DNA of 64,000 nt from Litorimonas sp039975855 (lineage in GTDB: Bacteria; Pseudomonadota; Alphaproteobacteria; Caulobacterales; Maricaulaceae), in NCBI GenBank assembly GCA_039975855.1, contig JBDWGH010000002.1, forward strand, positions 868,001 to 932,000. Direction: 5' to 3'. Numbering within the stretch: position 1 is the stretch's first letter; each line of letters opens with the position of its first letter. This document shows, one piece after another, positions 17,651-25,804 of the stretch. Made by a program: the position numbers and the translations under genes. The notes below the pieces were generated by a model. That model was not told the DNA's origin. It ran no database searches and was given only the letters and a program-made list of their open reading frames with translations.

Positions 17651-18515
17651 CGCATTTGCCCTCAAGAAAGACACCGCCGCCGCGTGGTTTAAATCTTTAC
17701 GAGATACGATCTGCGCTGAATTTGAAACTTTAGAGCGTGAAGCGCCTACAGATCTTTATCCCGGCGAGCCCGGCACATTTGTCTATGAAGATTGGCAGCG
17801 CAAAGTCGAAAATGGCGGCGGCGGCACAGGCGGAATGTTACGTGGACGACTGTTCGAGAAATGCGGCGTTCATATCAGCGTTGTCAAAGGCGAGTTTAAT
17901 GAAGAGATGGCGGCGCGTGTTCCCGGCGCCGATAAAGACCCGTGCTTTTGGGCAGCAGGTATTTCCCTCATCGCGCATATGGTCAACCCACGCATACCTG
18001 CCGTGCATATGAATACGCGTTATATTGTGACCACAAAGGATTGGTTTGGCGGCGGCGGCGATTTGACCCCGACTCAAGCTATCGACCGGACCCAAAACAG
18101 CCCCGACGCCAAAGCCTTCCATGCCGGTATGAAAGCCGCCTGCGACGCCCATGCGGTCGCGGATTATCCCAAATTCAAAGACTGGTGCGATGAGTATTTC
18201 CACCTGAAACACCGTGACGAACCACGCGGCATCGGCGGAATTTTCTATGACCGTCACAATAGCGGAGACTGGGACGCGGATTTCGCGTTCACCCAAGATG
18301 TTGGGCGGCACTTCATCAAAACCTATGTCGAGATTGTACGCGGACGAATGCATGAGCCTTGGACCGAGGACGAGCGCGAAGAACAACTCATCACGCGCGG
18401 TCGCTATGTGGAGTTCAACCTCCTATGGGATCGGGGGACAACATTTGGGCTAAAAACAGGTGGCAATGTCAAAACCATATTGAGCAGCATGCCGCCCGTT
18501 GTGAAGTGGCCGTGA
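17643..18515 (+). CDS. hemF: Oxygen-dependent coproporphyrinogen-III oxidase
   Basis: 290 residues, the usual HemF length. It decarboxylates coproporphyrinogen III in haem synthesis, using O2. Signatures: YEDWQRKVENGGGGTGGMLRG, FEKCGVHISVVKGEF, the active-site PRIPAVHMNTRYIV and WFGGGGDLTPTQ, and the C-terminal RGRYVEFNLLWDRGTTFGLKTGGN. It overlaps its neighbours at both ends. Confidence 0.96.
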   Translation: MTDAFALKKDTAAAWFKSLRDTICAEFETLEREAPTDLYPGEPGTFVYEDWQRKVENGGGGTGGMLRGRLFEKCGVHISVVKGEFNEEMAARVPGADKDPCFWAAGISLIAHMVNPRIPAVHMNTRYIVTTKDWFGGGGDLTPTQAIDRTQNSPDAKAFHAGMKAACDAHAVADYPKFKDWCDEYFHLKHRDEPRGIGGIFYDRHNSGDWDADFAFTQDVGRHFIKTYVEIVRGRMHEPWTEDEREEQLITRGRYVEFNLLWDRGTTFGLKTGGNVKTILSSMPPVVKWP

Positions 18516-18892
18516 GCGAAAAACGGAACGAACAATATTGGGCGTTAAAATCACGGATGAAAACGTGGGGACTTTTCGCTTACTTCATCGGGCCCTTTTC
18601 GATGATCCTTATTTTTATCTTCTCAGTTTTTCTTGGCACAACCAACCTATTGCCTAATGGCCTTATTGTTTTTGGATTTTTTGTATGTTTTTTGACAGTG
18701 TTCTTCAGCTGTCTTTATGCAGTGAAACACAAACTTGGATTTACGAGCAATCTGATTACAACGCAGTCGCGTGAGCTCTGTCAAAAATGCAAAGCCCCAA
18801 TGGCAAAGCGAATTGGCCACGGCTTGCCCAATTTGAATTTCATCTGTCCTAATTGCGGAAATAACAATAGTCTCGACCTCCATGACAGCTAA
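18512..18892 (+). CDS. Membrane protein with a C-terminal zinc ribbon, unknown function
   Basis: 126 residues from GTG at 18512, which overlaps the hemF stop as GTGA; the frame extends further upstream but only within hemF. Two helices (FAYFIGPFSMILIFIFSVFLG; LIVFGFFVCFLTVFFSCLYAV, about residues 22-70) are followed by a cytoplasmic CQKC-x18-CPNC zinc ribbon. I do not recognise the family. The coupling at both ends (4 and 11 bases) is good evidence that it is translated. Confidence 0.68.
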   Translation: MSEKRNEQYWALKSRMKTWGLFAYFIGPFSMILIFIFSVFLGTTNLLPNGLIVFGFFVCFLTVFFSCLYAVKHKLGFTSNLITTQSRELCQKCKAPMAKRIGHGLPNLNFICPNCGNNNSLDLHDS

Positions 18893-19481
18893 ACCCAAAG
18901 TCCTTCTCTTTGATCTTGGCGGGGTGATCGTGCCTTGGGTTGGGATGGAGGCCTTGGCCGCGTATAACAATATCACCCGCGCAGAAGTCTCTGACCGATT
19001 TGACGCCAGCGAGGTCTTTCGCGCCTTTGAGCGGGGACAAACGAGCGAAGCGGATTTCGTAGCAGAACTGCCGCGTATGTTTGATTTTCCCGATACGGAT
19101 ATTGCGGCACTATGGAACAGTTGGGTTCACGCGCCCTACCCTGGAACATTGGATGCGCTGGCGAGTCTTAAAACGCGCTTCACGACGGCCTGCCTGTCCA
19201 ATACTAACCCGCTGCATTGGGCGCACCTAAACACCATGTTCAACACAGATGAGACCTTTCATCACGCTTTTGTCTCTCATGAAATTCATGAGGCCAAACC
19301 TGATGCTGAAAGCTATCTAAAACCGATAAAACTAATGAATTGCGCCTTAGAAGATGTTTGGTTTTTTGATGACACGGAAGCCAATGTCAAAGGCGCACGA
19401 GCTGTTGGTCTCACCACGTTTCATGTTGACCGAAGCGTCGGGGTCATGCCGGTTTTGAGAGAGCTCGGCCTGCTGAATTAG
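18882..19481 (+). CDS. HAD-superfamily hydrolase (subfamily IA, YihX-like)
   Basis: 199 residues. HAD motif I is LLFDLGGVIVPW (the D-x-G variant seen in YihX-like phosphatases), motif II is ACLSNTNPLHW, motif III the lysine in EIHEAKPDAESY, and motif IV WFFDDTEANVKGARAVG. A small sugar or metabolite phosphate is the expected substrate, not identified. It is the last gene of the overlapping run 16520-19481. Confidence 0.87.
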   Translation: MTAKPKVLLFDLGGVIVPWVGMEALAAYNNITRAEVSDRFDASEVFRAFERGQTSEADFVAELPRMFDFPDTDIAALWNSWVHAPYPGTLDALASLKTRFTTACLSNTNPLHWAHLNTMFNTDETFHHAFVSHEIHEAKPDAESYLKPIKLMNCALEDVWFFDDTEANVKGARAVGLTTFHVDRSVGVMPVLRELGLLN

Positions 19482-19534
19482 GAAAAACCCGTAAAATATG
19501 CTAAGGGTTTCCCACATCATAAAAGGGAACCGCC

Positions 19535-20095
19535 ATGAAAACCTATCGTCTCGCCCTACTCGCTCTCGGAATGACCGCCTTTGCCAGCGCATCTCACGCC
19601 CAGTTAGTCGTCCACGGAAAAGGCGATGCTGTGCTGTGTTACGAATATTCGGCTCACGGAAACAATGGGTCTCGCAGCGCTATAAAAACCTGTTCTGAAG
19701 CTCTTGATCAAAACCTAACTTTGAACGACGAAGCCGCGACCTTGGTTAATCGTGGCATTCTCTATATGCGGAAAGGCGAGCAAGCACTTGCATCGGCAGA
19801 TTATGATGCTGCGATTGCTCTAAAACCAGAACTTACAGAAGCTTATGTAAATTATGGAGCATCGCTCATTCGTCAAAAAAAATACGATGAAGCGTTAGAA
19901 ACTCTAAATATTGCGTTGAAAGATACAGAGAGCTCCACTCGCCCCGAAGCTTTATATAATCGGGCCGTTGTGATGGACCAAAAAGACATGTTCAATGAAG
20001 CCTACCGAGATGCAAAAGCAGCGCTCGCTCTCCGACCGGATTGGAAACCGGCTCTCGACCTAATTGGAAGATATGAAATCGCTCCGTCTGGTTAG
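19535..20095 (+). CDS. Exported TPR-repeat protein
   Basis: 186 residues with a signal peptide (MKTYRLALLALGMTAFASASHAQ) and about three tetratricopeptide repeats (ATLVNRGILYMRKGEQALASADYDAAIALKP; TEAYVNYGASLIRQKKYDEALETLNIAL; PEALYNRAVVMDQKDMFNEAYRDAKAALALRP). Such proteins scaffold protein contacts, here presumably in the periplasm. GGGAACC lies before the ATG. Confidence 0.82.
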   Translation: MKTYRLALLALGMTAFASASHAQLVVHGKGDAVLCYEYSAHGNNGSRSAIKTCSEALDQNLTLNDEAATLVNRGILYMRKGEQALASADYDAAIALKPELTEAYVNYGASLIRQKKYDEALETLNIALKDTESSTRPEALYNRAVVMDQKDMFNEAYRDAKAALALRPDWKPALDLIGRYEIAPSG

Positions 20096-20477
20096 ACCTA
20101 AAGCAACTGAACTTTTCTTACATAGTTTAGATCATGGTTGTCGGGTCAACCATGATAGAGGTTAGAAACAAGCGCAGTCCAAATGCTGGGTGGCATAGGT
20201 CACTCTAACTTACTTTCTAAAACTCCATCAGAACACTAATCCTGCGGGATGTCCTGCCGTATTAACGACTGCGTTGAAATCCGAATTGAAACCAACGCTT
20301 AAAGGCGAACAGCGGGAATTTTGGCACGTTCAGATTACTGTTAAAGCAAACTGATTGGCATCGTCATACAGCTTTCCAAAACCTTTGGTCTTCGAGATCA
20401 AATCGACGCGCTTCGCGCGTTGATATGCGTTTCAAACATGCCTATGTCATCCTTATGTATTTTCCGGACAGCGACTC
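20096..20477 (+). other. Intergenic region before fabA
   Basis: 382 bases without a convincing gene. It holds one perfect inverted repeat (20131-20156), a GC-rich hairpin (20403-20423) and presumably the fabA promoter. I saw no convincing riboswitch. A tiny ATG frame near 20182 has no ribosome site and is not called. Confidence 0.6.
20131..20156. repeat. Perfect 10-bp inverted repeat (hairpin)
   Basis: ATCATGGTTG-TCGGGT-CAACCATGAT, 10 of 10 pairs and a 6-base loop. There is no T-run on either side, so it is not a classic terminator. It could be an operator, a processed RNA end, or a REP-like element after the TPR gene. Confidence 0.7.
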
Positions 20478-20993
20478 ATGATAAAAATTCAATCTTCCTA
20501 TGATTATGACGATCTAATCGTCAGCGGCGAAAAATCGCTCTTTGGCGAAGGCAACGCAAAACTCCCTGCGCCGCCTATGCTAATGCTGGACCGCATCACC
20601 CAAATCGATGATACGGGCGGTGCCTATGAAAAAGGACAAATCATTGCAGAGTTGGACGTAAATCCAGATCTTTGGTTCTTTGGGTGCCACTTTATCGGCG
20701 ATCCCGTTATGCCAGGGTGTTTGGGTCTGGACGCTATGTGGCAATTAGTCGGATTTTGGCTCGGCTGGTCGGGCGGTCAAGGACGTGGCCGCGCGCTAGG
20801 CGGCGAAATAAAATTTACCGGGCAAGTCACGCCAGACATTAAGAAGGTTCGCTACGAAATCGATATTAAGCGCGCCATACGCCGGAAGCTTGTCCTCGGC
20901 ATTGCCGATGGCCGCATGTATGCGGATGACGAGTTGATTTACCAAGCCAAGGACCTGCGGGTTGGCTTATTCATTCCTGAAGAGGGCAAATAA
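20478..20993 (+). CDS. fabA: 3-hydroxydecanoyl-ACP dehydratase/isomerase
   Basis: 171 residues; dehydrates 3-hydroxyacyl-ACP and isomerises trans-2- to cis-3-decenoyl-ACP, the branch point of anaerobic-type unsaturated fatty acid synthesis. Catalytic His71 (FGCHFIGDPVMPG) and Asp85 (LGLDAMWQ) match the hot-dog active site. The order fabA-fabB-fabI is a common alphaproteobacterial arrangement. Confidence 0.96.
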   Translation: MIKIQSSYDYDDLIVSGEKSLFGEGNAKLPAPPMLMLDRITQIDDTGGAYEKGQIIAELDVNPDLWFFGCHFIGDPVMPGCLGLDAMWQLVGFWLGWSGGQGRGRALGGEIKFTGQVTPDIKKVRYEIDIKRAIRRKLVLGIADGRMYADDELIYQAKDLRVGLFIPEEGK

Positions 20994-20994
20994 G

Positions 20995-22209
20995 ATGCGC
21001 CGCGTTGTTGTTACTGGGTTGGGTATTGTGTCGTGTATCGGAAATGATGCCGACACCGTCGCAGCCAATCTTAAAGCCGGGAATCCCGGAATCGACAAAG
21101 ATGAAAAGATGATCGAACTAGGCTTTCGTAGCCAAGTGTCTGGTCGTCCAGATTGCGATTACAAAGAGATCATCTCCAAACGCTCCTACCGTTTCATGGG
21201 TGACGCCGCAGGCTGGTCTGCCGTAGCAATGACAAATGCAATTGCGGACTCTGGATTGTCTGAAGAGCAAGTCTCTCATGAACGCACAGGCATTATTGCC
21301 GGATCTGGTGGCCCGTCATCATTAGAAATTGTGCGCGCTGCGGATATCACACGTAAAAACCTCTCGCCGAAACGCATCGGACCGTTTGCCGTGCCAAAGG
21401 CGATGTCCTCTACCGTCTCAGCAACACTCGCCACCCATTTTAAAATCAAGGGGGTAAATTTCTCAATTACGTCAGCTTGTACGACGTCCCTCCACTGTAT
21501 CGGATCTGCGGCAGAGCAAATCCAATGGGGCAAGCAAGACATCATGTTCGCGGGCGGCGGCGAAGAATTAGAATGGTCCATGTCATCCCTGTTCGACGCC
21601 ATGGGTGCGATGAGCAGCAAATATAATGACGCACCCAAAAAAGCGAGCCGGGCTTTTGACGTTGACCGCGATGGCTTCATCATCGCAGGCGGCGCAGGTA
21701 TGTTGGTGTTGGAAGAATATGAACATGCCAAAGCACGCGGCGCTAAAATCTACGCCGAAGTTGTTGGATATGCCGCCACATCAGACGGATATGATATGGT
21801 CGCGCCTAGCGGTGAAGGTGCGGAACGAGCCATGCGGATGGCCTTGAAAGACGCAGGCCTCGAAACTGTCGATTACATCAACCCGCATGCAACCAGCACG
21901 CCCGTTGGCGATATTGCAGAAACCAATGCGATCGAACGGGTCTTTGGCCTCGACGGTCCATATGTTTCAGCAACTAAATGCCTGACCGGTCACAGTCTCG
22001 GCGCAGCCGGTGTTCAGGAAGCTATCTACACCTTGTTGATGATGGACCGTAATTTCATTGCGCCGTCTATCAATGTAGAAACCCGCGACCCTGAAATTCC
22101 TGCGATTAACATTGCGACAGAAGCCGTAGAGACCGAGGTCAAAACCGCGATGTCCAACAGCTTTGGATTTGGCGGAACAAATGGCAGCGTCATTTTCAGT
22201 AAAGTCTAA
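20995..22209 (+). CDS. fabB: 3-oxoacyl-ACP synthase I
   Basis: 404 residues; elongates acyl-ACP including the unsaturated intermediates. The ATG at 20995 follows the fabA stop after a single base; an in-frame ATG at 20962 lies inside fabA. The Cys-His-His triad is in ITSACTTSLHC (Cys162), INPHATSTPVGD and CLTGHSLGAAG. It ends with the family motif MSNSFGFGGTNGSVIF. Confidence 0.96.
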   Translation: MRRVVVTGLGIVSCIGNDADTVAANLKAGNPGIDKDEKMIELGFRSQVSGRPDCDYKEIISKRSYRFMGDAAGWSAVAMTNAIADSGLSEEQVSHERTGIIAGSGGPSSLEIVRAADITRKNLSPKRIGPFAVPKAMSSTVSATLATHFKIKGVNFSITSACTTSLHCIGSAAEQIQWGKQDIMFAGGGEELEWSMSSLFDAMGAMSSKYNDAPKKASRAFDVDRDGFIIAGGAGMLVLEEYEHAKARGAKIYAEVVGYAATSDGYDMVAPSGEGAERAMRMALKDAGLETVDYINPHATSTPVGDIAETNAIERVFGLDGPYVSATKCLTGHSLGAAGVQEAIYTLLMMDRNFIAPSINVETRDPEIPAINIATEAVETEVKTAMSNSFGFGGTNGSVIFSKV

Positions 22210-22278
22210 AACCTGATAACTGGCACGCCCCAAAGCGGGGCGGTCACAGCTCCCCCACGTGAACTTGAGAGATACCAC

Positions 22279-23109
22279 ATGGCAGATCAAACTTTTCCAA
22301 CTGGCACTTTAATGGCCGGCAAACGCGGCCTCGTCATGGGTGTCGCGAATAAAAATTCTATCGCTTGGGCGATTGCACAACAGCTTGCCGCACAAGGCGC
22401 CGAACTGGCTTTCACTTATCAAGGAGAAAAACTGCTCCGCCGCGTTAAGCCACTTGCCGAAAGCGTTGGATCAGACACATTGCTGGATTGTGACGTCACA
22501 AATGACGAGCATATGGATGCAACATTTGCAGCTCTTGAAGCCAAATGGGGTAAGATTGATTTCCTGGTCCATGCCATCGCCTTTGCTGGAAAAGACCAGT
22601 TGGCAGGTTCATTCATTGAACAAACGACGCGCGAAGGTTTCAAATCTGCCCTCGACATTTCCGCCTATAGCTTTGTTGATGCAGGCCGCCGTGCCAGCGC
22701 CATCATGAATGATGGCGGGTCAATGATTACATTGACCTATCTCGGCTCAGAACGCGTTATCCCGAACTATAACGTCATGGGCGTTGCTAAGGCGGCTCTC
22801 GAGGCTTGTACGCGTTACATGGCTGCTGATCTCGGGCCGCGCGGCATTCGCGTGAATGCCGTCTCAGCCGGACCAATTAAGACACTCGCCGCAGCGGGTA
22901 TCGGATCAGGTCGTCACATGTTCCGCTTTAACAAAGCCGCGAGCGCTTTGCAGGATAACACCGACCCTATGGGCGTTGCGGGCGCTGCGCTTTATTTGCT
23001 GTCTGATTTGGGGCTGTCCTGTACCGGAGAGACACATCATGTTGACGGTGGTTTCCACGCCATCGGAATGCCGCAAGAGACCTCCTTGCGAGATAGCCTC
23101 GCAGAATAG
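22279..23109 (+). CDS. fabI: Enoyl-ACP reductase (NADH)
   Basis: 276 residues; last reduction step of the fatty-acid cycle. An SDR fold with FabI features: GKRGLVMGVANKNSIAWAIAQ at the cofactor site, DCDVTND, and the spaced Tyr...Tyr-x6-Lys in LTYLGSERVIPNYNVMGVAKAALE. It lies 69 bases after fabB, with AGAGAT upstream of the ATG, and is closed by a strong terminator. Confidence 0.96.
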   Translation: MADQTFPTGTLMAGKRGLVMGVANKNSIAWAIAQQLAAQGAELAFTYQGEKLLRRVKPLAESVGSDTLLDCDVTNDEHMDATFAALEAKWGKIDFLVHAIAFAGKDQLAGSFIEQTTREGFKSALDISAYSFVDAGRRASAIMNDGGSMITLTYLGSERVIPNYNVMGVAKAALEACTRYMAADLGPRGIRVNAVSAGPIKTLAAAGIGSGRHMFRFNKAASALQDNTDPMGVAGAALYLLSDLGLSCTGETHHVDGGFHAIGMPQETSLRDSLAE

Positions 23110-23130
23110 ACCATCGCATTAAGTCACTAA

Positions 23131-23160
23131 AAAGGCCGCTCCATTTGGGCGGCCTTTTTT
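23131..23160. terminator. Bidirectional terminator between fabI and alginate lyase
   Basis: AAAGGCCGC-TCCATTTGG-GCGGCCTTT, a 9-bp stem, with a T-run on the plus strand after it and an A-run before it, so it can end transcription from both convergent genes. Confidence 0.9.
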
Positions 23161-23175
23161 GTCTTATTGTAAAAA

Positions 23176-24258
23176 TTATTCCGGCGGAGTTGACGGACCA
23201 ACAACCAATTTCGAAAACGTGGCTTGGGCATAATCGCCATTGGCTTTATCTTCTGCCCAATCGCCCGTACCTGCGCAGCCTGCATACCAAAACCCGCCGC
23301 CCTTTTTCGTAGAGCATTGATTGTAGATGCCTGCTTTAAAATAAAGTGTATCGCCACCGTAACTATATTTATTGTCTAGCTCATCGACCTGACCATAGGC
23401 ATCGACATTATTAGCCAGATTGATTGAATAATTTACGGTCTCTCGCATTGGGTGTGTGAACGTCAAATGCATTGTATTTTCATGAACATTGACCGTGTAG
23501 CTAAACTCTTCGCCAAGCGCGATGCCGGCATCACCAGGATCTTCGGCGTTAGTCCACGTATTGCCCCAAACCGGGTAAGCTATGTCAGTCCGGTTATCAT
23601 CATCTTTGGCCAGATTACGTTCATAGGTCCAAAACACTGAACCTGTTTCGTGGTCGGGGAATTTCTTAAAGTAAATTTTTAACGGCTCATTTCCGTATCC
23701 AAATCCAGACTTCGTACTTTCGTATTTGGTCGCATGAATTTGTCCGACGACAGCGGAGTAAGCTGCCTTTGTGCTCGCATCACCTGCGCGCTTTGCAACG
23801 TGATCAACGTGAAGGGTTGCATCCATGCGGCCACCAATTGAACCAAATTTATCCGAGTCTTTTCTTGCCAGAACAGCAAAATTGTTTGCGGCACTTTGCG
23901 TCTTTATCTTCGTATTTTTTCCGCGAAGCATATAACGGAGTTCACTTCGGGTGTTTGAAGAATTTTTCGTGGTCAGAGCTTTGTTTGGAGCCGCAAAAAC
24001 CATGCGATCTTGGTCATCGAGGTAAAAGAAATCTGGGTGCGAGTACTTTTTCAGTTTCTTGACGCTTATCGTATCAACTTTTTTGTTTTTATCAGCATCT
24101 GTAGGGACCGTTATGTTCCAGTGACTCAAATCAAATTTATCTGCAGGAACAGCCACTTTATCTCCCGCCAGCGCGGCGAATGGAACAGATAAGACAACCG
24201 CAATTGCGGTATATGAAACCGCGATTTTATACGCCGAAGTATAACCAGAAAAATTCAT
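23176..24258 (-). CDS. Polysaccharide lyase family 7 alginate lyase, secreted
   Basis: 360 residues with a signal peptide ending near residue 31 (VPFAALAG). The three PL7 motifs are clear: R-S-E-L-R at 104-108, Q-I-H at 173-175, and YFKAGIYNQ at 306-314 (catalytic His175 and Tyr312). In this family Q-I-H, rather than Q-V-H, is associated with cutting polyguluronate or mixed blocks; that specificity is inferred. Alginate is the main brown-algal wall polymer. No alginate-utilisation neighbours are in the window. Confidence 0.92.
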   Translation of the reverse strand: MNFSGYTSAYKIAVSYTAIAVVLSVPFAALAGDKVAVPADKFDLSHWNITVPTDADKNKKVDTISVKKLKKYSHPDFFYLDDQDRMVFAAPNKALTTKNSSNTRSELRYMLRGKNTKIKTQSAANNFAVLARKDSDKFGSIGGRMDATLHVDHVAKRAGDASTKAAYSAVVGQIHATKYESTKSGFGYGNEPLKIYFKKFPDHETGSVFWTYERNLAKDDDNRTDIAYPVWGNTWTNAEDPGDAGIALGEEFSYTVNVHENTMHLTFTHPMRETVNYSINLANNVDAYGQVDELDNKYSYGGDTLYFKAGIYNQCSTKKGGGFWYAGCAGTGDWAEDKANGDYAQATFSKLVVGPSTPPE

Positions 24259-24568
24259 TTTGATGCCTTTCGATAACAGTCAGTTTTTGTCTTGAGGTGT
24301 TATAAAGGTCAAGCCTCATGGGCAGGGGTCGCGCGAAAGCGCTCGGTGGATATCAAGAGTCACTGAGTTAAAAACGACTAACTATTTCATTGTGAACGAA
24401 ACCATAATGGTGCCCATAAGAGTTACTATACAATTTACTGAACCAGTTTTTGGTAGACCTTATCTAATACCAGAAAAACAATAGACCCCTAAAAACACCA
24501 ATAGATAACACTAAAATCGGATTAGTCTTGCCAAAGTCGAAAGTTGAAATAATCCGAAATCAGTACCC
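24259..24568. other. Intergenic region holding the left island junction
   Basis: 310 bases without a gene. It should hold the promoter of the alginate lyase gene, a small GCGC-GAAA-GCGC hairpin at 24331-24342, a copy of the tRNA-Leu 3' end at 24405-24422, and a loose inverted repeat CGGATTA...TAATCCG (24518-24556) just beyond the HlyD stop that may act as a weak terminator. Confidence 0.6.
24405..24422 (+). repeat. Left attachment-site-like repeat (orphan tRNA-Leu 3' end)
   Basis: TAATGGTGCCCATAAGAG matches the tRNA-Leu 3' end at 34135-34152 (TAATGGTGCCCAGAAGAG) in 17 of 18 bases and the same orientation. Similarity extends outward to GAAAC at 24398-24402. There is no tRNA body next to it. 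Confidence 0.75.
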
Positions 24569-25804
24569 TCAACTTCGCTTCAGCGTAAACAGCGGGTCAA
24601 GCATCCATTGCATCAACGTTCGGCGATCTGTGATCAGATCCCCCGTCAGGGTCATGCCAGTTTTGAGCGGCACTTCGTTCCCGTAGGCTAGAACCGTTTG
24701 TTTGTTCAATTTGACCTTAATTCTGTAAACAGACTCTTGGAAAGCAATAGGGGAATCCAATTCGCCAGGTCGAAAGGGCGTCGCGGAAATTTCGGTTATC
24801 ATCCCTTTTTGAACCCCGAATTTTTGGTAGGGGAAGGCGTCGATCAGCAAGTTCACATCTTGGCCAGGCTCTAAGAATGCGGCCGTGCGTGTTGGCGCAA
24901 GAAGCGTGGCAATGACTTCCGAATTTTCAGGGACGATCATCATGACGGGACTCTGGGGCGCGATGGACTGTCCGACCTGCCCTTGTACCGCTGTTATTGT
25001 GCCTGCGACCGGGCTGCGCATGACATAGCGGGAAGTCGCCTCTAGGCTCGTGCGGCTATCTTCTAATTGACGGATCTGTAACGTGAGTTGAGACAGCTCG
25101 CGGCTTTCCAATCCGTCCATCCCTCGCAGGGTAAAGCGGGCCTCGGATAGATTCCCTTGGCGGCTGATCAATTGTTGCGTGACCGCTTCTAAACTCAATT
25201 CCTCGCTGATATTTTGCGCGCGGACATTTTCAAACTCTAACTCCGAAACAGTTTCGTCTTTCAGAAGTCTTTCGAACTTTCGTAGCCTCTCGACAGAGAG
25301 TGCAGCTGACTTTGCTTGTAAATCACGGCGGCTGCTGAGTGCCGTAATCTCCAGCTGAAGGTTCTCGATTTGCGACGTTAAGCGCTGGCGATCCAATTTA
25401 TATCGTTTGCCTATAGCTGCTTTTTGTTCTTCCAGCTCAGATAGCCGAACATCCGTATTTTCCAAACGACGCTCGGCGATAAAGCCGCCTTCAGTGCTCA
25501 CATCCGTGCGGCTCTCGAATAAAATTTGTCCCGCCTCTACCGCGTCGCCTTCATTGACGAAGACTTGGGTTAGTCGCCCACCTTGATCGGCACGAATGAC
25601 AGATAAGCCATTGGAGGGATTAATATAGCCGACGACATTTTCTTTCCGAAGAAACTCACTCCGCATGAGAAACCCGACAATCATTACCGTCACAAAGAAA
25701 AAAACGATTGTGAATACAAACAGGCGTACAGGCTGAACGAAGATGACTTCGCCGTGGAGTTTACGGCGTTTGTGCTGAATTGCTTCGCTTCTAAAAAATG
25801 ACAT
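24569..25804 (-). CDS. HlyD-family membrane-fusion protein of a peptide exporter
   Basis: 411 residues. A short cytoplasmic N-terminus is followed by one helix (LFVFTIVFFFVTVMIVGFLM, about 28-48), a biotinyl-lipoyl-like half (VIRADQGGRLTQVFVNEGDAVEAGQIL), a long coiled coil (about 90-230) and the return half (YVMRSPVAGTITAVQGQVGQSI). It bridges the inner-membrane ABC exporter to an outer-membrane channel; no TolC is encoded nearby. Its ATG overlaps the stop of the upstream gene (TAATG), so it is coupled to the peptide operon. Confidence 0.93.
   Translation of the reverse strand: MSFFRSEAIQHKRRKLHGEVIFVQPVRLFVFTIVFFFVTVMIVGFLMRSEFLRKENVVGYINPSNGLSVIRADQGGRLTQVFVNEGDAVEAGQILFESRTDVSTEGGFIAERRLENTDVRLSELEEQKAAIGKRYKLDRQRLTSQIENLQLEITALSSRRDLQAKSAALSVERLRKFERLLKDETVSELEFENVRAQNISEELSLEAVTQQLISRQGNLSEARFTLRGMDGLESRELSQLTLQIRQLEDSRTSLEATSRYVMRSPVAGTITAVQGQVGQSIAPQSPVMMIVPENSEVIATLLAPTRTAAFLEPGQDVNLLIDAFPYQKFGVQKGMITEISATPFRPGELDSPIAFQESVYRIKVKLNKQTVLAYGNEVPLKTGMTLTGDLITDRRTLMQWMLDPLFTLKRS

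Noticed and set aside
19482..19534. Terminator after the HAD gene (AACCC...GGGTT)
   Set aside because: The stem is interrupted and there is no T-run; not strong enough to call.
20096..20477. Riboswitch or small RNA before fabA
   Set aside because: Only two simple hairpins are visible, with no recognised riboswitch core.
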